Source of the DNA: Paralimibaculum aggregatum
GTDB taxonomy: Bacteria > Pseudomonadota > Alphaproteobacteria > Rhodobacterales > Rhodobacteraceae
Assembly: GCF_030270585.1 (NCBI RefSeq)
Contig: NZ_BSYI01000049.1
Coordinates: forward strand, 1 to 40,665
Direction of reading: 5' to 3'
DNA length: 40,665 nt
The notes under the pieces are model-generated. The model worked only from the letters and a program-made list of their open reading frames with translations. It did not search any database and was not told the origin of the DNA. The position numbers were made by a program, and so were the translations under genes. Every line of letters begins with the position of its first letter. Position 1 is the first letter of the stretch. Below are positions 36,366-40,665 of the stretch, one piece after another.

Positions 36366-37043
36366 ATGAACGAGCAGAGCGAAACCGCGGCGCCGATCTC
36401 CACCGCCGAGCAGGCCTATGCCGAGATCCAGCGGCTGATCGTGATCGGCACGCTGCCGGCCTATGAGCTGCTGTCGGAGAACGATCTGGCGCGGCGCATC
36501 GGCTGCGGCCGCACGCCGGTGCGCGAGGCGCTGCAGCGGCTGAAGTTCGAGGGCTTCGTGGATATCCTGCCGCGGCGCGGGATCATGGTGACGCCGGTCG
36601 ACATCACCCGCCAGCTCGAGCTGCTGGAGACCCGCCGCCCGCTCGAGGAGCTGATGGTCTCGCTGGCGGCGGTGCGGGCCGACGAGCGCCAGCGCGCCGA
36701 GATGCTGCGCCTGGCCGACGAGCTCGAACGCGCCATCGCCGCGCGCGACCGCGGCCGCTATCTCGAGATCAACCGCGAGATCCACCGCATCGAGGCGGAG
36801 GCGGCGCGGAACCGCTATCTCACGCAGCACATCCATCTGCTGCATGGGCTCTCGCGGCGGTTCTGGTACTCCTTCATCACCGAGACTGAGAGCTTCTCGG
36901 AGGCGGCGGTGCACCATGCCCGCACCCTGCGCGCCATCGCGGCGGGCGAGCCGGAGACCGCGCGGCAGGAATGCGTCGCGCTGCTCGATCTGCTCGAGCA
37001 GGTCTCCCAGAAGGCGATCCGGGAGCGTCTGAGGGGCGGCTGA
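36366..37043 (+). CDS. GntR-family regulator with FCD domain
   Basis: A 225-residue regulator. The winged helix lies at about residues 12-80 (AEQAYAEIQRLIVIGTLPAY, LSENDLARRIGCGRTPVREA, LQRLKFEGFVDILPRRGIMV). It is followed by an all-helical FCD ligand domain with EINREIHRIEAEAARNRYL and AAVHHARTLRAIAAGEPETA; the conserved Asp/His residues of the metal site correspond to this region. The start at 36366 has AAAGGACCGGG upstream. It is divergent from the nine-gene catabolic operon and very probably represses it until a pathway acid binds. Confidence 0.93.
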   Translation: MNEQSETAAPISTAEQAYAEIQRLIVIGTLPAYELLSENDLARRIGCGRTPVREALQRLKFEGFVDILPRRGIMVTPVDITRQLELLETRRPLEELMVSLAAVRADERQRAEMLRLADELERAIAARDRGRYLEINREIHRIEAEAARNRYLTQHIHLLHGLSRRFWYSFITETESFSEAAVHHARTLRAIAAGEPETARQECVALLDLLEQVSQKAIRERLRGG

Positions 37044-37048
37044 GGCGG

Positions 37049-37066
37049 GCGCCGGCCGGCCGGCGC
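37049..37066. terminator. 18-bp perfect palindrome between convergent genes
   Basis: GCGCCGGCCGGCCGGCGC is its own reverse complement and lies in the 36-bp gap between the GntR/FCD gene and the convergent small-protein gene. As RNA it would form a strong hairpin in either direction, so it may be a bidirectional terminator, although no T-run follows. Confidence 0.35.
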
Positions 37067-37079
37067 GGCGCCCTCCCGG

Positions 37080-37373
37080 CTAGTTTCTGAGCTCGAGGAT
37101 CACCTCGCCCTCGGCAATGTTCGGCGCCGCGATGTTGAGATTGGCGGCGTTCTCGCTGATCCACTTGTGCGCGAGGCGCGAGGACCAGTCGGTCCCGTGC
37201 TTGTCTTCGCAGGCGGTCACCGAGGCGCCGCCGCTGGCGGTGCGCACCAGCGTGTAGGACCGGAAATCCGGCACGCCGCGCATGATCTCCTCGATCTCCG
37301 GGCGGCGGGTCTCGAGCATCTCGAAGAGCTCCCGCGCGCCCTCCCCCGAATAGAGCCTGATCACGACATGCAT
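37080..37373 (-). CDS. small conserved protein, Dabb/ABM-like fold (putative)
   Basis: A 97-residue soluble protein (MHVVIRLYSGEGARELFEML at the start, EGEVILELRN at the end). The alternating strand-helix pattern (VVIRLYS; a long ELFEMLETRRPEIEEIMRG helix; FRSYTLVRTASGGASVTACE) resembles small proteins of the dimeric alpha-beta barrel/antibiotic-monooxygenase type that are common in alphaproteobacteria. No catalytic residues can be assigned. The start at 37373 is supported by GGGAGG 5 nt upstream. Monocistronic by position. Confidence 0.8.
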   Translation of the reverse strand: MHVVIRLYSGEGARELFEMLETRRPEIEEIMRGVPDFRSYTLVRTASGGASVTACEDKHGTDWSSRLAHKWISENAANLNIAAPNIAEGEVILELRN

Positions 37374-37563
37374 CTGCGCCTCCCGCGTCTCCGGCGCCGC
37401 GCCGGGCGGGCGGCGGCGCCCGTTGTGAATGCGGGCGAGTTTAGCACGTCTGCGGGAAATCCACCGGGGCTCCGTCGCCCGGTCTTGTCGCGGCGCCCGG
37501 GCGCTTCTACCTGAAGGCGCCAGGGCGGGGCGCCGCGGAGGCGCGCGAAGGGGGAGCCGGCGC

Positions 37564-38556
37564 TTGGATAGCTGGGCATTGCTGCTGGGGGGCTTCGTGC
37601 TCCTGATCGTCGGGGGCGAGCTGCTGGTCCGCGGCGCGGTGCAGGTGGCGACGCGCTTCGGCGTCTCGCCGCTGGTGATCGGGCTGACGCTGGTCGGCTT
37701 CGGCACCTCGATGCCCGAGCTGGTGACTTCGGTACAGGCGGCGCTGGCCGATGCGCCGGGCATCGCCTATGGCAACGTCGTCGGCTCCAACATCGCCAAC
37801 ATCCTGCTGATCGTCGGCATCGCGGCAATGATCAGCCCGATCGCGGTGACCTCGGCGGCGCTGCGGCGCGACGGCATGGCGATGCTGGCGGTGGCGGCGG
37901 GCTTCGCGGCGCTCGCGGCGCTGATGCCGATGGGCCGGGCGCTCGGCGCCGGCTTCCTGCTGCTGCTGGCGCTCTACGTGCTGCTCGCCTTCCGCCAGGA
38001 GCGCGCCGCCGCCGGGGGCGAGGACCATGGCGCCGCCTTCGACAAGGGGCTGGCGCTGCAGGGGGCCGACCCGGCGCTGGCCCCGGCGCCCGCCCCTGCC
38101 CCGGCGCATCCAGGCCTGCTGCCGGCGGTGCTGACCGCGCTCGGCGGGCTGGCGCTGGTGCTGCTCGGCGGCCGCCTGCTGGTGGACGGCGCGGTGACGC
38201 TGGCGCGCGGGCTCGGCATCTCGGAGACGGTGATCGGGCTCACCGTGGTCGCGGTCGGCACCTCGATGCCGGAGCTGGTGACCTCGGTGGTGGCCGGCCT
38301 CCGGCGCCAGGGCGATGTCGCCTTCGGCAACATCGTCGGCTCCAACATCTACAACATCCTCGGCATCGCGGGCACCACGGCGCTGATCGCACCGGGCGCG
38401 GTGCCGGCCGAGATCCTGCGCTTCGACAACCTGGTGATGGTGGGCGTGACGGTGGTGCTGGTGCTCTTCGCCTGGACCGGGCTGCGCATCGCGCGCTGGG
38501 AGGGGGCGGTGCTGCTGGCCGGCTACGGGCTCTATCTCGCGCTGCTCTGGCCCTGA
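37564..38556 (+). CDS. CaCA-family calcium/sodium antiporter (YrbG-like)
   Basis: A 330-residue inner-membrane cation exchanger with two homologous halves. Each half carries the alpha-repeat signature: VGFGTSMPELVTSVQAAL with GNVVGSNIANILLIVG in the first, and VAVGTSMPELVTSVVAGLRR with GNIVGSNIYNILGIAG in the second. About ten membrane segments are visible. The halves are joined by a short loop rich in Ala and Pro (ALAPAPAPAPAHPG). The likely start is TTG 37564 with GGGGGAG 7 nt upstream; no ATG or GTG fits. It probably exports Ca2+ in exchange for Na+ or H+. It stands alone. Confidence 0.9.
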   Translation: MDSWALLLGGFVLLIVGGELLVRGAVQVATRFGVSPLVIGLTLVGFGTSMPELVTSVQAALADAPGIAYGNVVGSNIANILLIVGIAAMISPIAVTSAALRRDGMAMLAVAAGFAALAALMPMGRALGAGFLLLLALYVLLAFRQERAAAGGEDHGAAFDKGLALQGADPALAPAPAPAPAHPGLLPAVLTALGGLALVLLGGRLLVDGAVTLARGLGISETVIGLTVVAVGTSMPELVTSVVAGLRRQGDVAFGNIVGSNIYNILGIAGTTALIAPGAVPAEILRFDNLVMVGVTVVLVLFAWTGLRIARWEGAVLLAGYGLYLALLWP

Positions 38557-38565
38557 TGGTCGGCA

Positions 38566-38586
38566 CCCCCGGCCTGCAACCGGGGG
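38566..38586 (+). terminator. stem-loop after the CaCA antiporter gene
   Basis: CCCCCGG (38566-38572), a 7-nt loop, and CCGGGGG (38580-38586) form a perfect 7-bp G+C stem starting 9 bp after the stop codon. No clear T-run follows. Confidence 0.45.
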
Positions 38587-39056
38587 GCGATATCTGCCAC
38601 GGGTGGCCCGTTTGATTCTGCAGGCATGAAGAAAGCGGGCGAAGCGCGCGAAACCAGTGATCTGTCCAGGGGGAAATGCAGGACCTGCACTCTAATCAAC
38701 TCCAGATTGTGCGATCAAGATCAATACAGCCGTTGTTGGCCGGGTTGCCCCGAAATGCTGGGCAAGGTTGCATGTAGTCACTTCGAAATTTTCGGAACTC
38801 GTCGTATTCTTACCAAGGGTGAACGAACCCGCGTCTTGCGGTCTCATTCTGTGGGTTCAGGCGCTTGTTCTGCGCCTGCGCCGCCGTGATTGGGTGAGTA
38901 TTTCGATTGGCGTGAAAGCTTTCCGAACCAGCCCGGACGGGTGACCGTCCCGGCCATGCTCCTCCGATCCCCGACCTGCAAGGCGCCGTCCCGTTTTTGC
39001 GGAAGTGCGGCCTGTCATGCGCATCCGGCCGGCCGGTCTGGAGTGAGGGTCAGTCA
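38587..39056. other. A+T-richer gap with a short cysteine-rich open frame
   Basis: This 470-bp interval is visibly less G+C-rich than the rest of the window. It contains one plus-strand frame (38626-38889, 87 codons) whose product has a cysteine cluster, CRTCTLINSRLC, and later CWPGC and AC. The cluster faintly resembles the N-terminal iron-sulfur region of FNR/CRP-type regulators, but there is no cNMP-binding domain, no helix-turn-helix and only a weak ribosome binding site. It could be a decayed gene end, a leader region for the surface protein, or chance. I do not call it a gene. Confidence 0.3.
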
Positions 39057-40665
39057 ATGACGAAAGTGGTCATTCAGGCGGAGGACATGGACTCCGTCGG
39101 TTTCGTGACGAAGAGCGGCGACAGGGCCTCCGGCGGCGAACTGGTGCGGCTCACCGGCGCCAGCGGCACGCTTTCCACCGGGTTCGGCGGGCCGGACGGG
39201 GCCTACGAGGTCAAGTTCCGCATCCAGGACGAGGCCGACGGCCAGAGCACCGTGCGCCTGCTGATCGATGGCGTGCTCGCCGGCGAGATCCTGCTCGACA
39301 AGGACAACCGCGGCAGCGGCTCCGACAACGGGAAGTTCACCAGCTTCTTCCTCGACGACGTGGCGATCCCGGCCGGTGCCGAGGTCACGCTGGAGGCCGA
39401 GCGCGACGGCGGCGAGATGGTCCGTGTCGACCGGCTGATCCTGACCCGCACCGGCGACATGCCGCCCCCGCCCCCGCCCCCGCCCCCCGCTCCGGACCCA
39501 GATCCCGAGCCGGAGCCCGAGACCGCCGGCGACGGTGCCGCCGCCCTGCCCGCGGTCTCGGAGATGTCGAAATACCTGCTGATCGGCACCACCAGCAATT
39601 CGATCGCCAAGGCGGTCAACGTCCAGAACGGCGATCTCGGTGCCAACATCGTCATGCTCTCCACCGAGATCGACGACAATGTCGATTTCGACCTCGACGA
39701 CGTGTTCCTGCACAATGCCGGCGGCCAATGGGTCGATGCCGACAACGACTGGAACGGCGTCTCCGACTACCTGCCCGGCGCCGCCCCCGTGGTCGAGGGC
39801 GTGAGCTGGACCGGCGACGTCGCGCTGACCAGCCCCGATGCCAAGTTCGACATGAGCAATGTCGAGCTCTACGGCCAGGTCGGCGTGGTCTCCGACAGCG
39901 GCAACCCGGCGAGCAGCGTCTCCAACTCGGAGTTCTTCGCCGACGGGCTCGGCGACGGCTACGACACCACCGGCGACGGCTCCAGCCTCACCGCCGCCGG
40001 CGTCACCGCCAATGCCGATGCCGAGATGGCGGCGCTGCGCGCCGAGCTCGACGCCTATGAGGACTGGGTGACCGAGCTGTCGCCGGAGGCGGTGCTGCGG
40101 CCCGGCAGCGGCCTGCCCGGCTCCGACGGCATCGAGGATGTCGATATCTTCACGATCAATGTCGACCAGCACGACACCGACGGCGACGGCATCGCGGTGA
40201 TCGACATCGACATGGACGACAACGACTTCAAGCTGACCAACTCCAACATCATCATCGACGGCGACGGCTCGACCTTCGCGATCTTCCGCATCCTCGGCGA
40301 CAGCAACCTGGTGCTCAACCAGTCCACCATCGTGCTCGGCGACGGCGGCATCGCGGATGGCGATCTCGGCGCGATCTTCGTCAAGGCGGCGGAGTTCGCC
40401 GATGGCCAGGGCGGCTACAATGCCGGCGAGAGCAATTCCGGCGACACCGTCTTCAGCTTCAACGACACCGTGCTCAACGGCGTCGGCTTCTACGATCTGA
40501 TCGTCTATGACGAGACCATCGGCAACGCCGATTTCGACAACGGCACAACCGAGCTCAAGATCAACAACGGCCAGGGTTGCGCGCAGTTCATCAGCCCGAA
40601 GATCAACTTCAACAACGTGCGCTTCGATCTCTGCGCGCCGCCGGAGCCCGATCTGTTGGGTGCTT
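39057..40665 (+). CDS. large acidic, probably secreted surface protein (3' end outside window)
   Basis: An open frame of 536 codons that reaches the window edge without a stop. Residues 1-132 look like a beta-sandwich carbohydrate-binding module (VVIQAEDMD, AYEVKFRIQDEADGQSTVRL, VTLEAERDGGEMVRVDRLIL). Residues 136-155 are a poly-proline then Pro-Asp/Glu linker (nine Pro, then DPDPEPEPE). The rest is rich in Asp, Asn and Gly, with a segment resembling choice-of-anchor A-type modules (FTINVDQHDTDGDGIAVIDI, DFKLTNSNIIIDGDG, LVLNQSTIVLGDGGI). There is no N-terminal signal peptide. Together with the acidic composition, this suggests type I secretion with a C-terminal signal beyond the window. GAGTGAGGG precedes the ATG. 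A role in adhesion or matrix binding is inferred. Confidence 0.82.
   Translation, partial: MTKVVIQAEDMDSVGFVTKSGDRASGGELVRLTGASGTLSTGFGGPDGAYEVKFRIQDEADGQSTVRLLIDGVLAGEILLDKDNRGSGSDNGKFTSFFLDDVAIPAGAEVTLEAERDGGEMVRVDRLILTRTGDMPPPPPPPPPAPDPDPEPEPETAGDGAAALPAVSEMSKYLLIGTTSNSIAKAVNVQNGDLGANIVMLSTEIDDNVDFDLDDVFLHNAGGQWVDADNDWNGVSDYLPGAAPVVEGVSWTGDVALTSPDAKFDMSNVELYGQVGVVSDSGNPASSVSNSEFFADGLGDGYDTTGDGSSLTAAGVTANADAEMAALRAELDAYEDWVTELSPEAVLRPGSGLPGSDGIEDVDIFTINVDQHDTDGDGIAVIDIDMDDNDFKLTNSNIIIDGDGSTFAIFRILGDSNLVLNQSTIVLGDGGIADGDLGAIFVKAAEFADGQGGYNAGESNSGDTVFSFNDTVLNGVGFYDLIVYDETIGNADFDNGTTELKINNGQGCAQFISPKINFNNVRFDLCAPPEPDLLGA

Noticed and set aside
38626-38889. 87-residue protein as an FNR-like regulator
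   Set aside because: Only the cysteine spacing is reminiscent. The cNMP-binding and helix-turn-helix domains are absent, and the ribosome binding site is weak.

Overview
The window is a very G+C-rich stretch of a bacterial chromosome. Gene content points to an alphaproteobacterium, most likely a marine or soil member of the Rhodobacterales. The evidence is an MttB-type methyltransferase beside a GcvT-like protein, a DmdB-like acyl-CoA ligase, several peptide-type and NMT1-type ABC transporters, and an acidic surface protein with a poly-proline linker. This taxonomic call is an inference. No rRNA, tRNA, IS element, CRISPR array or phage gene was recognised.

Left part (1-14.4 kb): after about 1.5 kb without a supportable gene, a minus-strand operon encodes a family-5 solute-binding protein followed directly by the alpha and beta subunits of a Rieske ring-hydroxylating oxygenase. 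Divergent from it, a plus-strand operon encodes two DppB/DppC-type permeases and two DppD/DppF-type ATPases, followed by a LysR regulator. Together these look like an uptake-and-oxidation unit for an unknown organic substrate. A sulfatase, a GntR/UTRA regulator and a DmdB-like acyl-CoA ligase follow.

Middle part (14.4-26.4 kb): a decayed second family-5 binding protein (a pseudogene in at least three frames), a PAPS-type sulfotransferase and a TonB-dependent receptor lie on the minus strand. Divergent from the receptor is a complete Fe-siderophore-type ABC transporter (binding protein, two FecCD permeases, ATPase). The receptor and transporter share an intergenic region with two copies of one 10-mer in opposite orientation. 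Next come a broken GcvA-like LysR gene and an MttB-family methyltransferase gene with three +1 frameshifts, one of them explained by a perfect 13-bp tandem duplication. A GcvT-like gene follows it.

Right part (26.4-40.7 kb): a tightly packed nine-gene minus-strand operon runs from an FAD oxidoreductase through an enoyl-CoA hydratase-like protein, a CoA-transferase, a DapA-like aldolase, an epimerase-like protein and an NMT1-type ABC transporter to an enolase-superfamily enzyme. It faces a divergent GntR/FCD regulator across two perfect inverted repeats. I read it as a substrate-inducible catabolic pathway that I cannot match to a known one. Several of its enzymes lack or change residues that are canonical for their families. 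The window ends with a small Dabb-like protein, a Ca/Na exchanger-type membrane protein, an A+T-richer 500-bp gap and the first 536 codons of a large acidic, probably secreted protein that runs off the end.
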